NCBI RefSeq assembly: GCF_000321225.1
Contig: NW_004450382.1
Location: forward strand, 1,348,386-1,412,385
Source of the DNA: Odobenus rosmarus divergens
Taxonomy: Eukaryota > Chordata > Mammalia > Carnivora > Odobenidae
Reading direction: 5' to 3'
DNA: 64,000 bases
Numbering within the stretch: position 1 is the first letter of the stretch; each line of letters begins with the position of its first letter. A program made the translations under genes and the position numbers. The notes beneath the pieces are model-generated. The model made no database searches, was not told the DNA's origin, and worked only from the letters and a program-made list of their open reading frames with translations. Shown one piece after another: positions 11,650 through 22,760 of the stretch.

Positions 11650-11835
11650 CCTTAATCTAGCAAGAACTCTGGACTAACACTGCATAGGTTCCAAATAATA
11701 TCTCTGCTATTTAGCAACCACATTAGTTTATTACTTTCTGAATCCAGTTTCCTTACCTGTAAAATATATATAAAGAATTTAGCTTAGTGTCTGATGCATA
11801 GTAAGTGCTCAATTTATGTTATTAATATTTTTCTC
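11650..11835 (+). repeat. MIR SINE
   Basis: The core 'ccagtttccttacctgtaaaat' and the 3' end 'gcatagtaagtgctcaat' are the conserved MIR landmarks in sense orientation. Confidence 0.75.
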
Positions 11836-12436
11836 CATATTTCCTATCTCCAGCCTTTTATTTGCCATGGGACTTTTGAGGAAATTGAAAAATATTTCCA
11901 GTGAAATTTTGTGGTTTGCTTCAAGTCCAGAAATCTGAGAAAGAACCTGAACTTGGCTCATGTTTGAATTCTGGCATATACATATTTGTTTGCAGGACAG
12001 GATTTGAGGGAGAGTTCATAGCACATCTGCGAGAAAAACACCACGAATGAAGAAGTCTGGTGCAGGGGACTAGACTACATGACAAGTCCTAGAGAATGGT
12101 GGCTGTAGAAGTTGCAGGTGTGGGGAAACTGTGCTGACCATAATTTAATCTAGTCCTCTCCAACCCCTTCTGGGTGTTCTAGAAGGAAGAGAGCTGGATG
12201 GAAGAAAATCTTGAGTAGTAGAGGCCCATCAGCTCTGCTGAGCTGCTGGTTCTAGGAAGCAGAATGTGCTCTCCTGTTGAATAGGCAAGGGGAGGAGTAT
12301 TAGAGGTTGGAATAAGGCAGTGTTGTCTGGGTAGTTTGGAGTCCAGCAGACTGAAGGAAGGCAGCTACCATGTAGACAACAGACCATGGACAGCAGACTA
12401 CTACTAACACAGTAGAAGAATATATGTTTATGTTCT
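11836..12436. other. Intergenic, nothing assignable
   Basis: No frame, splice pattern or repeat family recognised. Confidence 0.5.
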
Positions 12437-12629
12437 TTTTTTTTTTTTAGAAGATTTTATTTATTTGAGAGAGAGAGAATGAGAGAGAGAGAGCACGAGA
12501 GAGGGGAGGGTTAGATGGAGTAGCAGACTCCCTGCCGAGCAGGGAGCCTGATGCGGGACTTGATCCCAGGACTCCAGGATAATGGTCTGAGCAGAAGGCA
12601 GTTGCTCAACTGAGACACCCAAGTGCCCC
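12437..12629 (-). repeat. CAN SINE, first of a pair
   Basis: Flanked by 'tttatgttcttttt' on both sides. It lies beside another SINE and shares an outer 'tatatgttta' repeat with it. Confidence 0.93.
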
Positions 12630-12640
12630 ATTTATGTTCT

Positions 12641-12820
12641 TTTTTAAAAAATATTTTATTTATTTACTTTAGAGATGGGCAGCAGTGGAGGGAGAGGGAC
12701 AAGCAGACTCCCCACTGAGCGCAGAGCCCAATGTGGGGCTCGATCCCACAACCCTGAGATCATGACCTGAGCCAAAATTAAGAGCTGGATGCTTAACTAA
12801 CCGAGCAACCCAGCTGCTCC
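12641..12820 (-). repeat. Older CAN SINE, second of a pair
   Basis: Diverged head ('ccgagcaacccagctgctcc'). The outer duplication 'tatatgttta' at 12421 and 12821 brackets both copies, so this older one was first and the 12437 copy entered beside its tail. Confidence 0.88.
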
Positions 12821-13307
12821 TATATGTTTATCTTCTAACATAATATACATACTGCCTTGTATTACAGTCATTTGTGTTTATATGTCCTCATTTCTTCCTC
12901 TCCTATTCAATCCTTAAGAAACTAAAATCTGGTGTATGACCCACCACAATATTAAAACTGAATCTCTTAATGGTCAAACCCAATTTTTTCCCTATCTTTA
13001 TTTTATTTCACCTCTTCAATGCTTTTTTGTTTGTTTTGCCTTTCCTTCTTAACTTCCATTCTTCATTTGGCTTATATGATCTCATTCTCTGCTTCTTGTG
13101 TAACTCCACTCTCTTCTTCCTGTGTGTCCACCTCTTAATTGTTGGTGATCATTTGATTTCATTCCTTGTCTGCCCCCCTCTCCAACTCTATACACTTGCT
13201 CAGGGTGACCCATTTCTTCCATAAGATTCCAACCCTTACCCTAAGCTGGACCAAATTCTCCCTTGTCCTAAGATATTCTCTCTCTTTTTTAAAAAGATTT
13301 TATTTAT

Positions 13308-13473
13308 GGGGTGCCTGGGTGGCTCAGTTGTTAATTGTCTGCCTTCGGCTTAGGTCATGATCCCAGGGTCCTGGGATCGAGCCCTGCATTGGGCTCTCTG
13401 CTCCGTGAGAGGCCCTGCTTCTCCCTCTCCCATTCCCCCTGCGTGTTCCCTCTCTTGTTGTGTCTCTCTCTGT

Positions 13474-13488
<15 letters not shown>
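13308..13488 (+). repeat. CAN SINE inserted head-on into another CAN SINE
   Basis: A full sense copy starts 'ggggtgcctgggtggctcag' and ends in about 15 A residues, followed by a (TA)n tract. Together with the host copy it forms inverted arms of roughly 150 bases. Confidence 0.93.
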
Positions 13489-13519
<31 letters not shown>

Positions 13520-13520
13520 T
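13489..13520. repeat. (TA)n microsatellite
   Basis: Alternating TA with one CA interruption, grown at the junction between the inner SINE's A tail and the host SINE. Confidence 0.9.
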
Positions 13521-14209
13521 TGACAGAGAGAGATAGCGGGAACACAAGCAGAGGGAGTGGGAGAGGGAGAAGCAGGCTTCCCGCTGAGCAGGGAGCCTGA
13601 TGCGGGGCTCGATCCCAGGACCCTGAGATCATGACTTGAGCCAAAGGCAGATACTCAACGACTGAGCCACCCAGGTGCCCCCTAAGATATTCTCTTGAGC
13701 TTCAGTCCATTTATACCTAGATGTCTCACAAGCACCTCAAGCCTAATGTCCCAAAGTGAACTTGTAATCCTTTCCTTTAAATCTCTACTCTTGAATTTTC
13801 TATTTTGGTTATTGACTTTAATTTTTACTATACAATACAAATTAGAAACCTGGAAAACATTTTTTACTTTAATTTCCTTCAAATTTTCTTTATTGCTACA
13901 AGTCTGCCTAGTCCACCTCCTAAATAGCTCTTAAATCTGCTTCAACATTTCTTTCCTAACCATTTTAAATAGTTTTGGAACCATTCTCTTTGTAATTATT
14001 TTCTCTCTTCTCCACACCATTGTTCATCCTACTGTACCCCCCAACCCCGCCCAGCTCCTTAATATACAATCTAATCTGGTCATTCCCTACTTAAAAATCT
14101 CTGCTGTGCCTACTGGATAAAATTTAAGCTCCTAAGAATGGCTTAAAAGGTCCTTTACTAAGTGGTCCTAACCTCCTCATGCTCTAGTCACTTCAAACTT
14201 TTTGCCATG

Positions 14210-14770
14210 GCTCTTTCAAATCTAGAACCTCAATTCTGGGAAATTTTCTTGAATTGTTTCATTAATGATTCCCTCTCCTCTGCTTTTTGTAGGATGCCTA
14301 TTATTCTGATGTTGTAACTTTTGGACTGGTCATTTAACTTTTTCATCTTTTCTCTTATTTTTCACCTTTAACTCATTTTTGCAGTACTTTTAAGAGATTT
14401 CTTCAAATTTATCTATTAATATTTGGATTTCTGCTATCATTGTATTTAATTTCCAAGTTTTTAAAAATTATTTCTTTATTGAGGTATAACTGACATAAAA
14501 CATTGTATTAGTTTTAGGTAAACAACATGATTCAATATTTGTATACATGGCAAAATGATCACAGTAAGTCTAGTTAACATCCATCACTATACATAGTTAC
14601 AGAATTTTTGTGTGTGTGGTGGGAATTGTTAAGATTTACTCTCTTAGCAACTTTCAAATGTGCAATAAAGTAATAACTATAGTCACCATGCTGTACATTA
14701 TATCGCTATGATTTATTTATTTTACAACTGTAAGTTTGTACCCTTTGATGCCCTCCACCCCTAAGAGGAT
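14210..14770 (-). repeat. L1 3' region fragments
   Basis: The text 'tttattgaggtataactgacataaaac' near 14472 and 'taactatagtcaccatgctgtacatta' near 14672 is the complement of an L1 3' untranslated region. The part before 14465 looks like more of the same element. Confidence 0.75.
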
Positions 14771-14862
14771 TTTTATTTTCTTTCTGAATGCTCCTTTTAT
14801 TAATTTATTAATGACATCCTATTCTTGTTTTATAGATGTGTTCTCCTCTCTGAGGAATTCTC

Positions 14863-15055
14863 TTTTTTTAAATTTTATTTTATTTAATTTATTTATTTGT
14901 CAGAGAGAGAGAGAGAGCACAAGCAGGGGAAGAGGCAGGCAGAGGGAGAAGCAAGTTCCCTGCTGAGCAAGGAGCCCGATGAGGGACTCCAGGACCCTGG
15001 GATCATGACCTGAGCCGAAGGCAGACACTTAACTGACTGAGCCACCCAGGTGTCC
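14863..15055 (-). repeat. CAN SINE
   Basis: Flanks 'ctctctgaggaattctc' and 'ctctctgaggaattttc' form the target-site duplication. The head lacks part of the usual 'gatcccaggaccctggg' segment. Confidence 0.93.
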
Positions 15056-15111
15056 CTCTCTGAGGAATTTTCTACTCCATAAAGAGGCTTTATTTCCACA
15101 GAAATTTTTTT

Positions 15112-15275
15112 CTTTTTTTAAAATTTAAATTCAATTAATTAAGATTTGGTGTACTGTTAGTTTCAGAGGTAGAGTTCAGTGATTCATCAGTCTTATATAA
15201 TACCCAATGCTTAATACATCACATGCCCTTCTTAACGTCCATCACCCCATTACCCTATCCCCCAACCCTCCTCCA
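15112..15275 (-). repeat. L1 3' fragment
   Basis: Complement of a carnivore L1 3' end: 'gtttcagaggtagagttcagtgattcatcag' followed by the 'catcaccccattaccctatccccc' block. Confidence 0.75.
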
Positions 15276-16346
15276 TGCCAGAGATTTTTTTTTTCTGTTT
15301 ATTGTTTGGTTGTTATGATCTATGTCTTTCATATCAGAGGCTTTCTTCAGAGAGATGATAATTTTTGGTTGTCTGTTCATGATTACAAGTTAAGGAGCTC
15401 ATTGGAAGCTTGAGCATGAGGTGGAGTTTATTGAGTTTGAGTCTCCCTGTGGACAGACCCGGATAAGCCCTTTGTTGGGGAAATCCATGATGTTAGTGTC
15501 TTTAGGTCTTTCTCTTAGGATAGTAGATTGATTCCTGAGAAAGAAGTCTTGCATTTCCTGCCTGAGGGGTAGAGGTTAAGCTGTTGCCAATGCTCTGGAA
15601 GCAGTGTGGGGGATGCGTTAGAGACACCTCAGCATTTAGTATACATATGGTCATTTGATCTCCCTGTTTTTGCAACGTACCCAGAACCTTAACTTTGCCT
15701 GGAATCCCCTAATCCAGAGGTCCTCGTCACATCTTCTGCAGAAAACCAGTTCCAGACTTCTACTGTGGTAACAGGGGTACAGTTATGCAGCCACATGGAA
15801 TTTAGAAGACCTAGGGAAGTAGTCATTTCTCAAACAGGTTTTTACCCAATCCTCATTTCAGCCACTGTCCTTTATCCCTAGTTATAGAGGTACTTGGTGC
15901 TGCGAGTTTTCCTTAATGGATGAACTCCAGGGCATTAAGGATATAGTGGTGAGGAGTGTATCACATTTTTCAAAAAGTTTGATAATGAAGAATATGAAAT
16001 ATAACAGAATTTAGGGATAACTGAGGAGTCAACTGGAGGCTCCATTCCCCTCAGAATGAGAGATTTTGTACATATTGAAAAGCAGAGTGCAAAGACCCAG
16101 TGGAGAGAGAGAAATCAAGAACACTTGAAAAATTGGAGATAATTGTGGCAGGAAGATCCTAAAGGACCTAGAGAGGGTGAGATTGAGGGTATAGGCAGAG
16201 TTTAATTTTGGTAGGAAGCAAGATGAAAAGAAGGCAGAAAGGAAGGTTGTGATTTTTAGAGATGGAAAGGAGGACAGATGAAGACTGGCCAGTGACTTAC
16301 TGTTTTGGTAGAATAAGGAGATAGCTTATCTAACGAGTACAGGTTG
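15276..16346. other. Intergenic; possible degraded L2 near 15950-16340
   Basis: No coding signal. The purine-rich text at 15950-16340 ('ggtgagattgagggtataggcag' and similar) loosely resembles L2 on the - strand. The remainder is unassigned. Confidence 0.35.
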
Positions 16347-16366
16347 AGAGCTTTAAGTAGAATCTT

Positions 16367-16536
16367 TTTTTTTTTTTTTTAATAATTTTTTTATTGTTAT
16401 GTTAACCACCATACATTACATCATTAGTTTTTGATGCAGTGTTCCATGATTCATTGTTTGTGCATAACACCCAGTGCTCCACGCAGAATGTGCCCTCTTT
16501 AATACCCATCACCAGGCTAACCCATCCCCCCACCCT
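16367..16536 (-). repeat. 5'-truncated L1, recent, with long target-site duplication
   Basis: Poly-T then 'tattgttatgttaaccacc' through 'accaggctaacccatcc' is the complement of the last 170 bases of a carnivore L1. A perfect 20-base duplication (16347-16366 and 16537-16556, starting AGAGCTTTAAG) flanks it, so this is a clean young insertion. Confidence 0.93.
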
Positions 16537-16556
16537 AGAGCTTTAAGTAGAATCTT

Positions 16557-17261
16557 GATGAAGATTTGGAATACATACCATGGGAAGTAGGTCAGAGAAT
16601 TAACCAAGTTAAAAAATATTTTAAAGCAGAAATTAGGGTGAAGAGGTTTTGCTTAACATATCTGTGCAAACTTCCTTAACGTATGAAATATAAAAGAAAT
16701 GCCACAAATTCCAAAGATTCCACCATGATTGCCATCTTTCAAGAAGAAAGACTGATAGTGGTAACTATAGTGACAGTTCTTCCTGTTCTCTCATTGCAAG
16801 CAAGATCCTATTTGAGAAGTAACCAATTTAAAGGCAAAATAGTTTAGCAGCAGTTACACTGGTAGTCCAAAGCAGGAACGCAAGCTATATACTCCACAGG
16901 AGCTTTTGGCTGAATGATTAGAAGAAAGAATAAAGACATTTGAGATCTAAATTCTTTGGTTCCTAATTATACCCTGTAGAAGGGAAGAGGCAAGAAATGG
17001 CAAGAAGAAGCCAGCATCCTTGTTTTTTTCTGGACAAAGGACTAATTCTGGGTTCTTTGCCATTGATATGATCTCTCCTCCCCTTTTCTCTCTAGGATCC
17101 CTGCTTGACCTGCATCCTGTTCTTACCTGCTGGGCAGCATTCTCAGGCTGCCCTCTTAGCAGAGTCCTCACTATAATGTGATTTCTAAGGAAGCAATGCT
17201 GTTACAAGCCTGTGAAAACTGAACTTGAAATGAACAGGTGAAAACTTGGCATAGTACTTCT
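16557..17261. other. Intergenic, nothing assignable
   Basis: A 74-codon open frame on the - strand at 16947-17171 has no recognisable domain and no supporting context. No repeat recognised. Confidence 0.5.
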
Positions 17262-17520
17262 TTTTTTTTTATTTTTTTATTTGAGTATAGTTGACACATA
17301 ATGTTACATTAGTTTCAGGTGTACAACATAGTTATTCAATATCTCCATATGTTATGCTATGCTCACCACAAGTGTAGCTACCATCTTTCACCATCCAACA
17401 CTATTACAGTATCATTGACTATATTCCCTAGGCTGTACCTTCTATTCCTACAACTTACTCATTCCGTAACTAGAAGCCTGTATTTCCCACTCCCTTTCTC
17501 CCATTCTGCCCCAGAATTGT
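17262..17520 (-). repeat. L1 3' fragment (older)
   Basis: Complement of an L1 3' untranslated region: 'ttgagtatagttgacacataatgttacattag' near 17280 and 'tatattccctaggctgtacc' near 17418. Confidence 0.8.
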
Positions 17521-17714
17521 ACTTCTTTAATGATGTTGATTCTCATTGGCTTCTAAGTCAGTGATCCATCACTATGCAAACTTCAGTGGAATTTAAAATC
17601 AGTGTGGTTGAGGTGATGTAAGTGCTGCTGCAAAGCAGAGGGAATTGAGTAAAAGTCTTTGAGATGCTCTTTGAGTTATCACAACAGTTTTTTCACAGCA
17701 TGTTTTAGAGACAT

Positions 17715-17955
17715 TATAAGGTGATTAAGAGCAAAAGCTTGAAGTGAGACATGGTTTTGAATTTCAACGTACCTTCACTGTGTGTGATCTTGGGCAGGTC
17801 AACCTCTTCAAACCTGTTTCTTCATCTGTAATAGCTGAAATGTTGTTGAACCCACAGGGTTAATAAAGTTAGTAAGTGAGATAATATAGTGAGTGCTTAG
17901 TATATTGTGTGGCACATAGAAAGAGTTCAATAAAAGCTAGTCAATATTATTATTT
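17715..17955 (+). repeat. MIR SINE, nearly full length
   Basis: Sense MIR with 'gtgatcttgggcaggtcaacctcttcaaacctg' in the core and 'gcacatagaaagagttcaataaaagc' at the 3' end. Confidence 0.8.
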
Positions 17956-18030
17956 TAACCCTGTAGCAGAGTCTTAACTAACTAGTTAACCTGACTTTAA
18001 CAAGGTGACTTTCTGCTTGGTTCATTTCTT

Positions 18031-18200
18031 TTTTTTTCTTTTTAAAGATTTTATTTATTTGACAGAGGGAGACACAGTGAGAGAGGGAACACAAGCAGGG
18101 GGAATGGGAGAAGGAGAAGCAGGCTCCCTGCTGAGCAGGGAGCCCAATGTGGGGCTCGGTATGACCTGAGCCGAAGGCAGACGCTTAACGACTGAGCCCC
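18031..18200 (-). repeat. CAN SINE with internal deletions
   Basis: Flanks 'cttggttcatttctt' and 'cttggttcacttctt' are the target-site duplication. The body lacks the 'tcccaggaccctgggatc' block after 'ggggctcg' and the 'acccaggcg' of the head. Confidence 0.92.
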
Positions 18201-18480
18201 TTGGTTCACTTCTTATACATCCACAGGGCTGGGGGCTCCTTTAACCCACCTATAAGTTCACTTATGTTCCAGATCTTAAGACCCATCCAGTTCCTAGACA
18301 TGGTCATATCAGGAGCCCCAGGGCTAGGAGCTCAGTGACTCGGGTCTAGACAGTCTTGTGTGTGATCTTTTTGTATATGGTTCTGTTATTTCTCATTACT
18401 TTTCAGAAACAGGGCAGATCTAAGTTTTGTGTGGCCAGGAGTCTATGCAATCTTGGGGGTTCTCTTTATGAAAAAGAATA
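18201..18480. other. Unassigned intergenic
   Basis: No gene or recognised repeat. Confidence 0.5.
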
Positions 18481-18481
18481 T

Positions 18482-18676
18482 AGGGGTGCCTGGATGGCAC
18501 TGTCAGTTAAGCATCTGACTCTTGGTTTTGGTTCAAGTCCTGATCTAGTGGTCATGATGAGCCCACTGTGTTCAGCGCAGAGTCTGTTTGAAACTGTCTC
18601 TCCCTCTCCCTCTGCCCCTCCCTTCTGTGCGTGTACTCTCTCTCTCTCAAATAAATAAATAAATCTTTAAAAAAAG
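18482..18676 (+). repeat. Older CAN SINE
   Basis: Sense copy beginning 'ggggtgcctggatggcac'. Flanks 'gaaaaagaatata' and 'gaaaaagaacata' form the target-site duplication. Confidence 0.9.
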
Positions 18677-18774
18677 GAAAAAGAACATAAAATTATGAAT
18701 AATAAAATTAAGTACAAAACAAATTGAAGTCACTTCAATTAAAAATAATGATCTTAAAAAAAAAAAGGTAATGT

Positions 18775-18971
18775 GGGGCGCCTGGGTGGCTCAGTTGGTT
18801 AAGCGACTGCCTTCGGCTCAGGTCATGATCCTGGAGTCCTGGGATCGAGTCCCACACCGGGCTCCCTGCTCAGCGGGGAGTCTGCTTCTCCCTCTGACCC
18901 TCTTCCCTCTCATGCTCTCTATCTCTCATTCTCTCTCTCAAATAAATAAATAAAATCTTTAAAAAAAAAAA
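18775..18971 (+). repeat. CAN SINE
   Basis: Sense copy starting 'ggggcgcctgggtggctcag'. It is flanked by 'aaaaaaggtaatg' on both sides. Confidence 0.94.
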
Positions 18972-18984
18972 GGTAATGATTTTT

Positions 18985-20085
18985 TGCCCTATTTCTAGAC
19001 CTGAGCCAGTTTCCAGACTGGAACCTATTGTCTGAAAGGAGACTGAGTTCCCAGGGAGAAGGATCCTGCCACACCACAGCAAATTTTGTCATAATGATTT
19101 GCCCAAAAACCTCTGGCCACTATTTGAATAGCTACATACTGAGGAAAGGGGAATATCCAGATATTTTGAGGACTTTTGGAGACAGGATTTGAATTGATGG
19201 TGATTGATACCCAGAGATCTGAAATGTCATCATGATCCCCATGTTAGAGAGTGGGGGCACACGGAGGCCAGGTAATAAATGGAATCCTGGACAAGTTCTG
19301 AACTACAGTGGGTCCACAAGAGACCATACAGTCATTTCTAGTTATTTTCCTGGTCCTTAACATGCATATATAATTGGAGTTCATATACTTGGTAGTAGGG
19401 GTAACTCCCACGTTGAGTTCTTAGCCTGTAGGATAAATTATCCTAGTGGGAAAGGCCAAGTGTAAGCCTCTGAAAATGGAGGACACACTCCGTGTGTCCT
19501 TAGAGTGGGAGTGGGGGGATAGAGGAGATTAGTGTCACATTTAAAGATCAAAAGGATACAAAGGATGCAGGGAGTGGTGATTCCTACTATAACTCCATTT
19601 AATTTGCCAGTGTGACCCTTCCAGAAACTAGAGGGATTTTACAGGATGCCTGTAGATTGCCATAAACCTAGATTGGTTGTTAGATTACTCAACCAAGTAG
19701 CAGCCCCAAGTGCAACTCCTGTACCAGACATGGTATTAATACAGCCTTAAGTTCATAGTATGTAGCCACTGAGTTGACAATGCATTCTTTTCTATCTTAA
19801 TCAAGACAAAGAATAAGAAAGAATTATGTGCACATGGAACATAGTTATTGTATTAGGGTTCTTCAGAGAAAGAGAACTATTAAGATATACATATATACAC
19901 ATTAGGAGACATATATACACACTCTGGTATTCCTTTGCCCCTGTAACTGTGAACAGACACACGAAACAATCCTAGGATTACTAAGGGCTCAGAACCCTAA
20001 GGACTGAGGGTTTGGGTCACACTACTAAGCAAGCTCTAAGACCTCCTCAGGTGACAACTGAGAGTGAGGGGAATTCAGAATAGAT
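18985..20085 (+). mobile_element. Second ERVL-type remnant (protease side, RT start, 3' end)
   Basis: The text at 18990-19740 aligns with the 9000-9560 part of the first copy. It runs from the gag/protease side into the start of the reverse transcriptase. A second block at about 19970-20085 matches the far 3' interior of ERVL, so again most of pol is deleted. Every frame is closed by stops. Because both copies contain the same RT-start region, this is a separate insertion, not the other half of the 8-kb element. Confidence 0.6.
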
Positions 20086-20299
20086 AACTTGAGGATGAAG
20101 ATGAGGATGAAGTTTTGGCCCCAAGACCAACTTCAGCAATGAGGGTTATAGTTCACTCCACCAATCTTCCTCTTCTGAATTTCCCCTCAGTTACAGAACA
20201 ACAGAGGATCTGCTTCCTGATCCTGCATGGAGAAGTACATCTGTGAGGTACAAGGATGGACTGTGGTAGCCATGAAAGTGCTCTTCTTAGGTCTCTGGC

Positions 20300-20331
<32 letters not shown>

Positions 20332-20690
20332 ATACTTTATTGGCCATCTTAGCTGCTGTGCTCTAAAATCCATCCCTGCATTCACCCAGAGGCCATGGTT
20401 TCCACAGGTTGCTCCACTGACTAAATGTAGAAGGTATACTAAGGCAGGTCTGTTCCTGGGAGATGCAAGACTGTTCTGATGGGTGACTTTGGTCTTGCCT
20501 AAGTTTCTTAGAACTGCACTGTAGTCTAAGACTCTTCCACTCAACCTTCCCTCCTTTCCTTTCTTCTCCATCTGCACTGAGGTCTGAATGGCTCTCACAG
20601 TATTCCTTAGTTCCTAACTAACTCCATGTTCCCCATCAAGCATACCCTGTAATAAATGCACATGTAATCCTGTCTTGACTAACACACACA
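20086..20690. other. Unassigned, perhaps ERV flank
   Basis: The open frames on the - strand here cross a (GT)n tract and show no domain. The sequence may be retroviral flank, but I cannot name it. Confidence 0.35.
20301..20326 (+). repeat. (GT)13 microsatellite
   Basis: Thirteen perfect GT units, followed by an interrupted 'atgt'. Confidence 0.95.
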
Positions 20691-21275
20691 CCAAATGTCT
20701 ATCACAGAGAGAAGGGTTAAGCAATGTATGCTACATTTATATAATGGAATACTGAGAATTAGAACAAACTGCTGATACACAGGAATAACATAGATGATTC
20801 TCAAAGACATACTTAGTGAAAAAAGCCATACATAAAGGAATTCATACTTTATGATTCCATTTAAGTGAATAATGGTTCTCTCTGGGGGGAATGGATATTG
20901 ACTAGAAAGGAGTACAAAGGAACTTTCTGGAATGATAGAAAAAAAATTTTTTTAAAGATTTTATTTATGAGAGAGAGGGTGAACATGAGCATGAGCAGTG
21001 GGAGGGCAGGGCAGAGGGAGAGGGAGAAGCAGACTCACTGCTAAGCAGAGAGCCTGATTTGGGGCTTGATCCCAGGACCCCAGGATCATGACCTGAGTCG
21101 AAGGTAGATGCTTAACCGACTGAGCCACCCAGGCACCCCTGATAGAAATGTTCTATATCTTGATCTGTGTGTTGGCCCCATGAGTGTGTACATATGTAAA
21201 AAGTCATCAAGCTATATGCTTAAGATTGGTTCATTTTAATGCATGTATATTATACCTCAATAAATTACTGAAAAA
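20691..21275 (+). repeat. L1 3' end, split by a SINE
   Basis: Sense L1 3' end: 'taatggaatactgagaattag', 'agaaatgttctatatcttgatctg' and the terminal 'tatattatacctcaataaa'. Confidence 0.85.
20951..21139 (-). repeat. CAN SINE in L1
   Basis: Antisense copy. 'tgatagaaa' occurs on both sides as target-site duplication. Confidence 0.93.
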
Positions 21276-22060
21276 ATAATAAAGGGAATTATTGGCTCAT
21301 GTAACTGGATGTCAACAGGCATAGGGGGCTTTAAATAGGTTTTGATTCAGCTGTTCAGCAACGTCATCAGAAATCTAATTATTGCCTGGGTGGCTCAGTC
21401 GTTGAGCATTTGCCTTTGGCTCAGGTCATGATCCCAGCCTCCTGGGATTGAGCCCCGCATTGGGCTCCCTGCTCAGCGGGAAGCCTGCTTCTCCCTCTCC
21501 CTCTACGGCTCCCCCTGCTTGTGTTCCCTCTCTCGCCATCTCTCTCTGTCAAATAAGTAAATAAAATCTTTAAAAAAAAAAGAAATCTAATTATTTTCTA
21601 TCTTTTCCATATGGCTTCTGGTGTGTCAGCTCCAACCCAAGTCTAGCTTTCCCTTTGTATACAAAGCATGCTACCAATAATCTCCTTTTCTATGTCAGGA
21701 CACTAAGAGAATTGCTTCCATAGGCTCTCATAAAAAAGTAAGAACAATTTTTTCCCGGAAATTGCTAGCAAACCACATGTCTCATCGGCCCCATGCTCAT
21801 TCCTGAACCAATTTCTATGACCATGGAAATGCCATTCACTGACTAATTTGTATCTGCTTATCTCTGAGTGAATCTCTTTAGAATGGGGTATGGGATTATT
21901 CCAATCAATTAGACAAGTTGGGGCTAACCCTTGGAGATAAACTCCTCTAATTTTATGGCTGTTCCACAACTGGAGGGGTTTAATGGATGAGGAAGACAAC
22001 CACAAAGTCTACTACAAGAAATATGGCAGAGTTGGGTAATAAGTCCAATTGGTTCAATAT
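21276..22060. repeat. Unnamed old interspersed repeat, split by a SINE
   Basis: Text starting 'aaagggaattattggctcatgtaactgg', then 'gctcattcctgaaccaatttctatgacc' near 21795, reads like a common old mammalian repeat that I cannot name with confidence. The 100-codon - strand frame at 21703-22005 lies wholly in it. Confidence 0.35.
21384..21581 (+). repeat. CAN SINE, head slightly truncated
   Basis: Starts at 'gcctgggtggctcag', missing the first few bases. Target-site duplication 'agaaatctaattatt' is on both sides. Confidence 0.94.
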
Positions 22061-22760
22061 TGTTTTAATCATGGGTTTCCTTTCCATTTCCCAAATACCT
22101 TTCCCTGCCCCCACTCCATCCAGTATTTAATATATACCCTATCAAATCTTTCATTATCAGCAAGCACAGGTGTTTACTTTCTACTTCTTGAAATGGAAAC
22201 TAGAATAAATTCCATTATTAAACAAATGACTCTGGATTGCATATGGTTTGCTTGCTGGATGATGACTAAATCTTCATCTGAGTCTTACTCCGCCCCTCAC
22301 CCTCATCTCAGCACTGATTTTTGTTCCATTCCTGAGGGGTTGATGATGTTTCACAAATGCAACTTTAAAGATTTGTTTTTAAGTTTGGCTCAAAATTTTC
22401 CTGACATCAAAAGAGCTGTTGTAAGATGTCATATATTCTTCTTGGTCATTGATTTTGATATTTTAGTTTTCACCCTGGACATTGCAATGCTGTAAAAGAA
22501 GTATTTTAGACTCCCACAGTCTTTTTGAAATGGGTCAATTCTCTCACTAGAGGAGAGATAAAACAGAGTAATACAGGCCTGGAGCCACTGCTTATATGGC
22601 CCCTTGGTGAGAATAGAAAAAGACACCCAGATGCAAGCCTTTAGGTGCAGGGCTGGGCAAATGGAGTGCAGGCTGGATTTCAGCCCCTAGGTCTAGATGC
22701 CCTATGCCCTCTACAGGACTGTACCATCTCTATCTCACATGTTGCCATAGCCTCCTGACT
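22061..22760. other. Intergenic, nothing assignable
   Basis: A 148-codon + frame at 22049-22495 is the longest non-exonic frame here. It is AT-rich, has no recognisable family and no splice or promoter context. I treat it as chance. Confidence 0.45.

Larger units (their letters stand above)
13289..13680 (-). repeat. CAN SINE interrupted by an opposite CAN SINE
   Basis: The antisense host copy starts 'aaaaagattttatttat', breaks at about 13307, and resumes near 13520 with 'atttgacagagagagatagc'. The target-site duplication 'cctaagatattctc' is intact on both outer sides (13267-13280 and 13681-13694). Confidence 0.92.
12890..14200 (+). repeat. L2 LINE fragments, split by a SINE pair
   Basis: The stretches 'aagcacctcaagcctaatgtcccaaagtgaact' near 13730 and 'tctggtcattccctacttaaaaatctctgctgtg' near 14076 match the sense 3' half of L2. 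Open frames near 12970-13934 are pyrimidine-rich by-products of L2, not genes. Confidence 0.65.

Noticed and set aside
13324..13644. Open frames with translations like MAQVMISGSWDRAP
   Set aside because: These are translations of CAN SINE. The same peptide-like text recurs at 4488, 18771, 38000, 45452, 48273, 50800, 53933, 54454 and elsewhere.
22049..22495. 148-codon + frame as a novel gene
   Set aside because: Composition follows the AT-rich background, with no Kozak, splice, promoter or domain evidence. One chance frame of this size is plausible among six frames over 64 kb.
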